Source: Acidobacteriota bacterium
Lineage (GTDB): Bacteria > Acidobacteriota > Polarisedimenticolia > JAPUIV01
Direction of reading: 5' to 3'
DNA: 7,804 nt
Assembly (NCBI GenBank): GCA_027296665.1
Contig: JAPUIV010000195.1
Location: forward strand, 1-7,804
Shown: positions 1 to 5,669 of the stretch, one piece after another
Position numbering within the stretch: the first letter of the stretch is position 1
Layout: each line of letters begins with the position of its first letter
Notes under the pieces: model-generated
Told to the model about the DNA's origin: nothing
Databases searched by the model: none
Seen by the model: the letters and a program-made list of their open reading frames with translations, nothing else
Translations under genes and position numbers: made by a program

Positions 1-249
1 CACCAGTTTTCGGTCGTTGTCCGATTGGATTCCCGCCAGGACCTTCTGAAGCAGCTTGTCGCGCTCCTCCGGGCCCACCCAGTTTTCCATGTAGATTTCC
101 AGTTCGGCGTAATCCTCCCCGGTGATTTCCGGCAGATGGAAGAGAAGATCCTTCAGGGAGTTCAGCTCCTCATTCTGAATCTCCCCGTCCGCCCAGGCGG
201 CGGCGATCACCAGCTTGGCCAGATCCTTCACGAATTCCTCCCTCGGCAT
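1..249 (-). CDS. TerB-like (tellurite-resistance TerB family) protein, N-terminal part only
   Basis: Reading leftward from ATG at 249, 83 codons are open to the window edge, so the C-terminus is missing. The visible protein is predicted helical and acidic. Residues about 8-30 (KLVIAAAWADGEIQNEE) match the first helix-loop-helix of TerB-like domains, where an A-DG-hydrophobic-x-x-x-E pattern is typical; a second segment (about 64-83) includes GPEERDKLL. The start is well supported: an AGGAGG Shine-Dalgarno (plus-strand cctcct, 257-262) lies 7 nt upstream of the ATG. TerB-like domains are cytoplasmic and often of unknown role; a link to tellurite cannot be inferred from the family name. The gene is divergent from the adenosyltransferase operon and may share its control region. 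Family call is from pattern recognition on a partial protein, so function is unknown. Confidence 0.7.
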   Translation of the reverse strand, partial: MPREEFVKDLAKLVIAAAWADGEIQNEELNSLKDLLFHLPEITGEDYAELEIYMENWVGPEERDKLLQKVLAGIQSDNDRKLV

Positions 250-253
250 TGGG

Positions 254-263
254 TTCCCTCCTC
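254..263 (-). promoter_or_regulatory. Strong ribosome binding site of the TerB-like gene
   Basis: Read on the minus strand this is GAGGAGGGAA, containing a perfect AGGAGG core 7 nt before the ATG at 249. It fixes the start of the leftward gene, which is otherwise truncated by the window edge. Confidence 0.8.
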
Positions 264-272
264 AAATAAAAC

Positions 273-278
273 ATGATA
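273..278 (-). promoter_or_regulatory. Candidate -10 element for the leftward TerB-like gene
   Basis: On the minus strand the hexamer is TATCAT, five of six matches to TATAAT. Transcription would start near 266, giving a leader of about 16 nt that just contains the ribosome binding site. No convincing -35 hexamer is seen at the right distance upstream (about 295-301), so this is a tentative sigma-70-type call. Confidence 0.35.
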
Positions 279-324
279 CTACGGGCGGCGGCTGGAGGAC
301 AGTTCGGGATCGCTTCCGGCCCCG

Positions 325-354
325 TTGGTTCGGGGGGGATCGATGTGGTATCTT
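325..354 (+). promoter_or_regulatory. Candidate extended -10 promoter for the adenosyltransferase operon
   Basis: TTGGTT (325-330) and TATCTT (349-354) are separated by 18 bp. The -10 is preceded by TGG (346-348), which makes an extended -10 (TGn) motif and can compensate for a weak -35 (3 of 6 matches). The predicted start is near 361, about 17 nt before the GTG start codon. The spacer contains a run of seven G (332-338). Inference from consensus only. Confidence 0.4.
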
Positions 355-364
355 CACCGGTATC
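347..364 (+). repeat. Direct repeat GGTATC-N6-GGTATC, possible operator
   Basis: Two identical hexamers, at 347-352 and 359-364, are spaced 12 bp start to start, about one helical turn. They overlap the candidate -10 element and the predicted transcription start of the rightward operon, which is where a repressor site would sit. The palindrome ACCGGT (356-361) bridges them. No regulator is encoded in the window, so the role is speculative. Confidence 0.3.
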
Positions 365-371
365 AGGGAGG
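365..371 (+). promoter_or_regulatory. Ribosome binding site that decides the GTG start of the adenosyltransferase
   Basis: AGGGAGG lies 6 nt upstream of GTG at 378. The in-frame ATG at 273 has no such site and would add 35 residues not expected in the family, so the GTG is preferred. Confidence 0.75.
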
Positions 372-377
372 CCCGAA

Positions 378-941
378 GTGCCCCGCATTACCAAGGTTTA
401 CACGCGGACCGGCGATAAAGGTACCACCCGGCTCGGGAGCGGCCGGGAGGTTCCGAAGGAGGATCTCCGGATTGCCGCCTTCGGGACCGTCGACGAACTG
501 AACTCCTGCCTCGGCACCGCCCTGGCGTCCGGACTGGACCCACTCCTGGCAGGTTTTCTTGGTAGGATCCAGAACGATCTGTTTCACCTCGGTTCCGATC
601 TCTGCGTCCCGGAGGAGGACAAGAGCCGCATCCCGGTCCCCCGGATCGAGCAGAGACATATCGACGAACTGGAGAAATGGATCGACCGTCTGTCCGGAGA
701 ACTGGGTCCCTTGGAGAACTTCATCTTGCCCGGCGGGTCGGCCGGCGCCGCCCACCTCCATGTCGCCCGCTCGGTCTGCCGGCGGGCCGAGAGGATCCTG
801 GCCGGGCTGTCCCGGAAGGAGAAGATCTCTCCCCATTCCCTGGCCTACCTGAACCGGCTTTCCGATGCCCTGTTCGTCATGGCCCGGTTCGAAAACCATG
901 CGCGGTCGGTCGGGGACATCTACTGGGACAGCCGGTCCTGA
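378..941 (+). CDS. pduO: Cob(I)alamin adenosyltransferase, PduO/MMAB type
   Basis: This enzyme transfers the adenosyl group of ATP to cob(I)alamin, making adenosylcobalamin in the cytoplasm. The 187-residue protein matches the usual family length. Seen in order: the N-terminal ATP-binding signature TRTGDKGTT (residues 9-17), DELN (39-42), FILPGG (115-120), the Arg-rich helix VCRRAER (133-139) and YLNRLSDALF (157-166), with a Trp near the C-terminus (183). These are the defining motifs of the PduO fold, distinct from the CobA and EutT types. GTG at 378 is chosen because it has AGGGAGG at a 6-nt spacing and starts just before the conserved block. The stop overlaps the next start by one base (TGATG). 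No B12-dependent mutase, dehydratase or corrin biosynthesis gene is adjacent, so its role (assimilation or cofactor repair) is not shown by context. The symbol denotes the family; cobO-type names are also used in databases. Confidence 0.93.
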   Translation: MPRITKVYTRTGDKGTTRLGSGREVPKEDLRIAAFGTVDELNSCLGTALASGLDPLLAGFLGRIQNDLFHLGSDLCVPEEDKSRIPVPRIEQRHIDELEKWIDRLSGELGPLENFILPGGSAGAAHLHVARSVCRRAERILAGLSRKEKISPHSLAYLNRLSDALFVMARFENHARSVGDIYWDSRS

Positions 942-1612
942 TGCAGCCCCCGGAGATCCTCACCTTCGATTGCTATGGCACCCTCATAAACTGGGAGGAG
1001 GGGATATCCGCGGCCTTCCGCCAGGAGGCGGCGCGACAAGGCCTGGACCTGGATCGGGAACGGCTGCTGGCCGCCTACGGAGAGCTGGAACCGGAGGTCG
1101 AAGCGGAACGGTACCGATCCTACCGCGAGGTGCTGGGGGAAACCGCCCGCCGGGTGGCGATGCGGATGGGATGGCCCGCGGTTTCGGATCGAAATCAATT
1201 TCTCGCGGCGAGCCTCGGATCCTGGCCGCCCTTCCCCGATACCCACCGCGCTCTGGAACGCCTGGCGTCGAAGTTCCGCCTGGCCATCCTCTCCAATATC
1301 GATGAGGATCTTCTCGCCGGTTCCCTTGCCCATTTCCCGGCGCCATTCGACTGGACCGTCACGGCCGAGAAAGTCCGGTCCTACAAGCCCGCCCCGGCCC
1401 ATTTCGAGGCGGCGATCCGGCGGGCGGGAGGGCGCGAGCGGATTCTGCACGTGTGCGGATCCATTTTCCACGATGTCGCGCCGGCCCGGCATCTGGGCCT
1501 TAAGGTGGTCTGGGTCGATCGCAAGTCGGAAGGCATTCCCGCGGGCGGGCCGCGACCCGACTTCCGGGTCGCGGATCTCCTGGAACTGGCCGACCGGCTC
1601 GGTGTGCCATGA
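941..1612 (+). CDS. HAD-superfamily hydrolase, haloacid dehalogenase type II-like
   Basis: A 223-residue cytoplasmic HAD hydrolase. Motif I is DCYGTL with nucleophile Asp10; the usual second Asp (+2) is Tyr12, as in L-2-haloacid dehalogenases. Motif II is LSN with Ser118, motif III is SYKPAP with Lys149, and the motif IV region is HDVAPA with Asp178. The residues between 15 and 100 form the helical cap. The SSN-WD signature of proven L-2-haloacid dehalogenases is replaced by GSIFHD (173-178), so dehalogenation should not be assumed; a phosphatase or other small-molecule role is equally possible. The start at 941 overlaps the upstream stop (TGATG), with only a weak purine-rich site about 10 nt upstream, which suggests translational coupling. 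An in-frame extension back to 677 lies entirely inside the adenosyltransferase gene in another frame and is rejected. It overlaps the next gene by 4 bp. Confidence 0.88.
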   Translation: MQPPEILTFDCYGTLINWEEGISAAFRQEAARQGLDLDRERLLAAYGELEPEVEAERYRSYREVLGETARRVAMRMGWPAVSDRNQFLAASLGSWPPFPDTHRALERLASKFRLAILSNIDEDLLAGSLAHFPAPFDWTVTAEKVRSYKPAPAHFEAAIRRAGGRERILHVCGSIFHDVAPARHLGLKVVWVDRKSEGIPAGGPRPDFRVADLLELADRLGVP

Positions 1613-2514
1613 GGATCCTGGTCACCGGTTCGCATGGGATGATCGGCTCGGCCCTGGTGGCCCGGGCCAGGGGAGACCGGCACGAGGTGGTTCGCCTGGT
1701 CCGGCCCGGCCGTGCCGCCGCCGCCGGCGGGATCCCCTGGGATATCGCCCGCGGTCAAGTGGATCCGGCCGGTCTGGAAGGTTTCGATGCGGTGGTCCAT
1801 CTGGCCGGGGAGAATATCGCCGGCCGGTGGACGGCGGCGAAAAAGGCGTCGATCCGGGACAGCAGGATACGGGGTACCTCCCTTCTGTCTGATTCGATCC
1901 GAGGCCTGGCACGGCCTCCGCGAGTCCTGGTCTGCGCCTCGGCCGTGGGGTTTTACGGCTCCCGGGGCGATGAACTGCTAGATGAATCGGCCGCGGCGGG
2001 AAGAGGATTCCTGGCGGAGGTCTGCCGGGATTGGGAGGCGGCGGCCGCCCCCGCGCGGGCGAGGGGAATCCGGGTGGTGCATCTTCGCTTCGGCATGGTC
2101 CTGTCCCCCGCCGGCGGGGCACTGGCGAAAATGCTCCTCCCTTTTCGCATGGGTCTCGGGGGCAGAGTGGGGAGCGGGTTGCAGTACATGAGCTGGATCT
2201 CCCTGGACGACGCGGTCGGGATCCTCCTTGCCGCGGTCGAATCGGATCGCCTGACCGGCCCGGTGAATGCCGTGACTCCGGAACCGGTCACCAACCGGGA
2301 GTTCACCAGGATCCTGGGAAAGGTTCTGAATCGACCCACCCTGTTGCCGATGCCCGCCTTCGCGGTCCGGCTCCTGTTCGGGGAGATGGGGGAAAGCCTT
2401 CTTCTCGGCAGCGTGCGGGTCCGTCCGGGCCTGCTCCAGGCGGCAGGCCACCCATTCCAGTATCCGGAATTGGCGCCTGCCTTGCGCCACCTTCTGGGAC
2501 GGGAGGGCCGATGA
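1609..2514 (+). CDS. TIGR01777-family NAD(P)-binding epimerase (SDR39U1/YfcH-like)
   Basis: A 301-residue atypical short-chain dehydrogenase. The N-terminus has the Rossmann glycine motif TGSHGMIG (Gly7, Gly10, Gly13). HLAGENIAGRWT follows, then SAVGFYG with Tyr116 at the position of the SDR active Tyr, then DESAAAGRGFLAEVCRDWE and a YMSWISLDDAV segment characteristic of this family. The C-terminal 50 or so residues (RPTLLPMPAFAVRLLFGEMG and on) form the DUF1731 tail. Length and domain order are complete. Substrate is unknown for most members, though a nucleotide-sugar epimerase role is often assumed; the bacterial homologue YfcH is poorly characterised. The ATGA junction with the HAD gene, without a clear ribosome binding site, suggests coupled translation. 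It ends the first operon, with 93 bp before the next start. Confidence 0.93.
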   Translation: MRILVTGSHGMIGSALVARARGDRHEVVRLVRPGRAAAAGGIPWDIARGQVDPAGLEGFDAVVHLAGENIAGRWTAAKKASIRDSRIRGTSLLSDSIRGLARPPRVLVCASAVGFYGSRGDELLDESAAAGRGFLAEVCRDWEAAAAPARARGIRVVHLRFGMVLSPAGGALAKMLLPFRMGLGGRVGSGLQYMSWISLDDAVGILLAAVESDRLTGPVNAVTPEPVTNREFTRILGKVLNRPTLLPMPAFAVRLLFGEMGESLLLGSVRVRPGLLQAAGHPFQYPELAPALRHLLGREGR

Positions 2515-2607
2515 AGGCGCACGGTTTGGGTGTGCTTCCTTCCCTAAGGTAGAATGGACTCTCCCGGCAGGCGCGGCTCCGCGTTTGCCCCGAGGGACAT
2601 TTTGAAA
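2515..2607 (+). other. Intergenic leader between the two operons
   Basis: This 93-bp stretch contains no gene in the preferred annotation. It holds a weak promoter candidate (2526-2555), an upstream in-frame ATG at 2554 and a small inverted repeat CGCG-N4-CGCG (2572-2583) followed by TTT. The stem is only four GC pairs plus wobble pairs and has a short T run, so it is not called a terminator. Transcription could read through from the upstream operon. Confidence 0.4.
2526..2555 (+). promoter_or_regulatory. Weak promoter candidate for the amidase operon
   Basis: TAGAAT (2550-2555), five of six matches to the -10 consensus, is preceded at an 18-bp spacing by TTGGGT (2526-2531), three of six matches to the -35. 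Transcription would begin near 2562, which is compatible with the ATG at 2608 but not with the ATG at 2554. Inference from consensus only. Confidence 0.3.
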
Positions 2608-4209
2608 ATGCAGAGCGGAAATCGATATCTCGGGGCGGTCCTTGCCCTTCTTTGCGCCCTTCCCGCCTGGGCCGAAACCGAACCCCGTTTCAAGATCATC
2701 TCCGGCGATTCCGTCTTCCATCCGACGACGATGATCGATCACGATACGATCTATCTTCCGGTGGACGAGATCGCGAAGCTGTTCGATGCCGAGATCGTTC
2801 GCGATGATCGCAGCGACAGCCTTCTGTTCCTTCTGGGCGAGAGCCGGATCGAACTGCCGGGTGAGGGGAGCCTCCTTTCGGTGGATGGAGAGATCAAGGC
2901 GCTGTCCTCGCCCCTGGTGTGGAAGAACGGCAAGGCCTGGGTGCCGGTCGATTTCATCCTGGAGATCATCCAGCCTCTGTACGAGAAGGGGATTGTCTGG
3001 AGCGCGGCGGACCTCACCCTTTTCATCACCGATACCAAACCGCTGGTCGTGAAGATGAAGGTCTCCTTCTCCGACCAGGGAGCCCGCACGGTCATCCTGT
3101 TTTCCAGGAAGACCGCCTACAGCATTCAAGCCGACGGCCGCCGTATGGTGATCCGGCTGTCGGCGCCGGAGATCCGGGTTCCCTTCACCCGCCGCGATTA
3201 CGAGGAACCCTCCCTCCGGAAGATCCGCTATCACCGTACCGCGGCAGGGGGCCAGGTCACCCTCCAGGCCGGCCGGGGTTTCGATGATTGGGTCTACCGT
3301 GTCGAGGAGCGGCCGTTCCGCCTGGTGATCGATGTCACGCGGGGCACAGGGAGAGTCCTGGCCGACAATCTCCTCCAGTCCCAGTCCCCCGTGCGCGAGC
3401 GCCTGACCCGGCCGGGGGTGGGGAGCGGGATCCCGGGGACCAGACTGCCGGTTCCCCAGGGCCAGGCGAGGAAAGAGGGCCGCTGGACGGTGGTGATCGA
3501 TCCCGGACACGGCGGACTGGAAACCGGCGCAAGAGGGAAATCCGGTTTACTGGAGAAGGATCTGGTCCTTGACGTCAGCCTGCGGCTCCGCAGTCTGCTG
3601 GAGGAGGATCGGGACCTGCAGGTGATCCTGACCCGCAACCAGGATACGGCCCTCGGCCTGGAGCAGCGGACCGCGCTGGCCAACCACCAGAAGGCGGATC
3701 TCTTCATCAGCATTCATGCGAACGCCTCGGAACGAAACGAGGCCCGCGGCGCGGAGACCTATTTCCTCAGCCCATACGGAACCGACGATGAGGCCAGGAG
3801 AACCGCCGCGATGGAGAATGACACCCTGGGTCTGGGGAGTTTCTCCGGCCAGGAGAACGACCCGCTCCGGATGATCCTCTGGGAAATGGCTCAGGTGGAG
3901 TTCCTCGAGGAGAGCAGTGAACTGGCGGAGTCGATTCAGGATGAACTGAACCGCGTGCTCAGGATCGCCAACCGCGGAATCAAGCAGGCCCCCTTCCGGG
4001 TTCTCACCGGCGCGACCATGCCGGCGGTCCTGGTCGAGATCGGTTTCATGTCGAATGCCCAGGAAGAGGCGTTGTTTCACCGCCCTGATTACAAGGAGAA
4101 GATCGCGGCGGCCCTCAGCCGGAGCATCCGGCAGTTCCGCCGGAACTGGGAACTCCGGAACGAGGGATCGGCCCGTCGATTGTCCCTCGGCTCGCCCGAG
4201 GGCCAATGA
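2608..4209 (+). CDS. amiC: Exported N-acetylmuramoyl-L-alanine amidase, AmiC type
   Basis: It cleaves the bond between N-acetylmuramic acid and L-alanine in peptidoglycan, in the periplasm. The preferred start at 2608 gives 533 residues, begins directly with a signal peptide (basic N-region, hydrophobic 7-18, PAWA cleavage after residue 22) and has CGAGGGA 10 nt upstream; ATG at 2554 would prepend 18 hydrophilic residues. Domain order: a Cu-amine-oxidase-N-like region (about 28-140), an AMIN-like beta domain (about 148-245, ending in FRLVIDV), a Pro/Arg-rich linker (about 246-292) and Amidase_3 (about 295-510). Zinc ligands are His301 (DPGHGG), Glu316 (LLEKD) and His370 (SIHANA); the catalytic Glu is Glu477 (VEIGF). 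An insertion at about 393-442 (with ENDPLRMILWEMAQ) resembles the autoinhibitory helix region of AmiA/B/C enzymes. It overlaps the GerMN gene by 4 bp. The symbol denotes the type, not proven orthology. Confidence 0.92.
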   Translation: MQSGNRYLGAVLALLCALPAWAETEPRFKIISGDSVFHPTTMIDHDTIYLPVDEIAKLFDAEIVRDDRSDSLLFLLGESRIELPGEGSLLSVDGEIKALSSPLVWKNGKAWVPVDFILEIIQPLYEKGIVWSAADLTLFITDTKPLVVKMKVSFSDQGARTVILFSRKTAYSIQADGRRMVIRLSAPEIRVPFTRRDYEEPSLRKIRYHRTAAGGQVTLQAGRGFDDWVYRVEERPFRLVIDVTRGTGRVLADNLLQSQSPVRERLTRPGVGSGIPGTRLPVPQGQARKEGRWTVVIDPGHGGLETGARGKSGLLEKDLVLDVSLRLRSLLEEDRDLQVILTRNQDTALGLEQRTALANHQKADLFISIHANASERNEARGAETYFLSPYGTDDEARRTAAMENDTLGLGSFSGQENDPLRMILWEMAQVEFLEESSELAESIQDELNRVLRIANRGIKQAPFRVLTGATMPAVLVEIGFMSNAQEEALFHRPDYKEKIAAALSRSIRQFRRNWELRNEGSARRLSLGSPEGQ

Positions 4210-4841
4210 AATCTCCGGTCTATCTGATCTACCTGCCCACCGGGATCGCCCTTGCTATTCTTGCGGTCGTTTTGGTTCTTTTCTACCGGTCGGCGCCGGC
4301 GAACCGGCCTGAAGAGATGGCGGCGGCCACCGCCTCCCACGCCCTGCCGGCTGAGCCGCCGGAGTCCTTGGAGGATGAGGAATCGGCGGACCGGCTCGCG
4401 CCCGAAAACCAGAAAGAGGTCGTGCTCTTCTTTCAAAGCGAGAACAGCGACCGCCTGTACCCGGAACTTCGTTCCATCGTCCGTACCGCCTCCGTCTTGA
4501 CCCAGGCCAAACAGGTGATGGTGGAACTGATCGCGGGATCGAGGGAGGGACATCTTCCGGTCATTTCAGAGGAGGCGCGGCTGCGGGAGATCTACACCTG
4601 TTCGGATGGAACCGTCTGCGTCGATTTCACCCGGCACCTGGTGGAGAATCATTCAGGCGGATCGGCGGGGGAGATAGCGACGGTGTATGCCATCGTGAAT
4701 TCCCTCACGGTGAATTTTCCTGAGATCAAGCGGGTGCGGATCCTGGTCGAGGGAGAGGAACGGGAGACATTGAAAGACCATATCGATCTTTCACTAACCT
4801 TCAGCCAGGATCTTTCCCTGGTGGAGGAATGGTTTCTATGA
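4206..4841 (+). CDS. Membrane-anchored GerMN-domain protein
   Basis: A 211-residue protein with one N-terminal membrane segment (about residues 6-27, TGIALAILAVVLVLFY), then an acidic, Pro/Ala-rich linker (about 28-68), then a GerMN domain (about 70-208). The domain begins VVLFFQSENSDRLYPELR and includes VCVDFTRHL and GEIATVYAIVNSLTVNFPEI, the typical core. No lipobox Cys follows the hydrophobic segment, so it is an N-in membrane anchor with a periplasmic domain, not a lipoprotein. GerMN domains occur in Bacillus GerM (needed for the sporulation septal complex) and in LpqB; they are thought to mediate protein or wall contacts rather than catalysis. Its ATG overlaps the amidase stop (ATGA), with GAGGG 3 nt upstream, so the two are probably made together. 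A role as amidase partner is inference. No sporulation gene is nearby. Confidence 0.87.
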   Translation: MKSPVYLIYLPTGIALAILAVVLVLFYRSAPANRPEEMAAATASHALPAEPPESLEDEESADRLAPENQKEVVLFFQSENSDRLYPELRSIVRTASVLTQAKQVMVELIAGSREGHLPVISEEARLREIYTCSDGTVCVDFTRHLVENHSGGSAGEIATVYAIVNSLTVNFPEIKRVRILVEGEERETLKDHIDLSLTFSQDLSLVEEWFL

Positions 4842-4845
4842 ACAC

Positions 4846-4853
4846 AAGGGGAG
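4846..4853 (+). promoter_or_regulatory. Ribosome binding site of rph
   Basis: AAGGGGAG lies 4 nt before the ATG at 4858, in the 16-nt gap after the GerMN stop. It selects this start over the out-of-frame ATG at 4838. Confidence 0.6.
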
Positions 4854-4857
4854 AAGA

Positions 4858-5649
4858 ATGACGGAATCGAAGACCGCTGCAGTGGAGAGACGGGATGGCC
4901 GCGGGCCGGATGTGCCCCGGCCGGTAAAATTCCTGCCCCATTTCATCAAGACCGCCGAGGGATCGGTTCTGGTGACGGTGGGTGAGACCCGGGTGATCTG
5001 TACCGCAAGCGTGGAAAATCGGTTGCCGAAATTTCTCAGGGATGGCGGCCAAGGCTGGATCACGGCGGAGTACAGCATGATCCCGAGGGCCACCGATGTT
5101 CGTACCTCCAGGGAGTCCTCCCGTGGAAGAGTTTCAGGCCGCACGCACGAGATTCAGCGACTGATCGGCAGGTCGTTGCGTACCATCACCCATCTCCCCG
5201 CGATCGGCGAACGGACGATCTGGATCGATTGTGACGTGATCCAGGCCGATGGAGGTACCCGAACGGCGTCGATCACCGGGGCTTTCGTGGCCCTTGTCCT
5301 CGCCCTGGATCACATGCGGCGCAACCGCGTGATCCACACCGCCCCCCTGAAGGGGGCGGTTGCCGCCACCTCGGTCGGTATGGTAGGCGGGCGCGCGCTC
5401 CTTGATCTGACCTACGAGGAGGACTGCGTTGCCGAGGTCGACATGAATGTGATCGGCACCGATCGGGGGGACTACGTGGAGATCCAGGGGACCGGAGAAA
5501 GATCGCCTTTCACCCCCGAGGATCTGAAAACCCTTCTGAAACTGGCCGATCGCGGCATGGAAACACTGTTCGAGGCACAACGGGGGGTACTGGAGGGGAT
5601 CCTGCCGCCGCTGCTGCGGGATCGCCCCGCCGCGAGTCCCGGTTCCTAG
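4858..5649 (+). CDS. rph: Ribonuclease PH
   Basis: A phosphate-dependent 3'-to-5' exoribonuclease that trims the 3' ends of tRNA precursors and other structured RNAs in the cytoplasm, acting as a hexamer. The 263-residue sequence is full length with an N-terminal extension of about 9 residues before the conserved RDGR motif (12-15). Other family segments are GWITAEYSMIPRAT, SGRTHEIQRLIGRSLR, ADGGTRTASITG (with Arg135) and EVDMNVIGT. By constant offset from the Bacillus enzyme, Arg95 and Arg135 correspond to the phosphate-binding Arg86 and Arg126, and both are present, so the enzyme looks active. It lies 16 nt downstream of the GerMN gene, the same order as gerM-rph in Bacillus. The usual next gene, an ITP/XTP pyrophosphatase (rdgB), is absent; ftsX follows after 20 bp. 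Confidence 0.96.
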   Translation: MTESKTAAVERRDGRGPDVPRPVKFLPHFIKTAEGSVLVTVGETRVICTASVENRLPKFLRDGGQGWITAEYSMIPRATDVRTSRESSRGRVSGRTHEIQRLIGRSLRTITHLPAIGERTIWIDCDVIQADGGTRTASITGAFVALVLALDHMRRNRVIHTAPLKGAVAATSVGMVGGRALLDLTYEEDCVAEVDMNVIGTDRGDYVEIQGTGERSPFTPEDLKTLLKLADRGMETLFEAQRGVLEGILPPLLRDRPAASPGS

Positions 5650-5669
5650 GGCCAGTCCCCACCTCCAGG

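Noticed and set aside
25..276. Rightward open frame at the left edge
   Set aside because: It is antisense to the TerB-like gene, which has a recognisable domain pattern and a strong ribosome site.
273..377. Upstream ATG start for the adenosyltransferase
   Set aside because: It would add 35 low-complexity Gly/Ser/Pro residues, covers the candidate promoter, and lacks a ribosome site; GTG at 378 has a good one.
677..940. N-terminal extension of the HAD protein
   Set aside because: It overlaps the adenosyltransferase in another frame and is Pro/Arg-rich; the ATG at 941 directly precedes the HAD motif I.
363..1492. Leftward open frames of 178 and 190 codons
   Set aside because: They are antisense to the adenosyltransferase and HAD genes, whose motifs are unambiguous; no ribosome site or known family was seen for them.
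2554..2607. Upstream ATG start for the amidase
   Set aside because: It would place 18 charged residues before the signal peptide. It cannot be excluded outright, since AAGG lies 4 nt upstream, but the start at 2608 gives a normal signal peptide.
1978..3510. Long leftward open frame of 510 codons
   Set aside because: It lies antisense to the epimerase and amidase genes and crosses the gap between them. Its translation is rich in Arg, Pro, Gly and His with no recognisable domain, which is typical of antisense frames in GC-rich genes.
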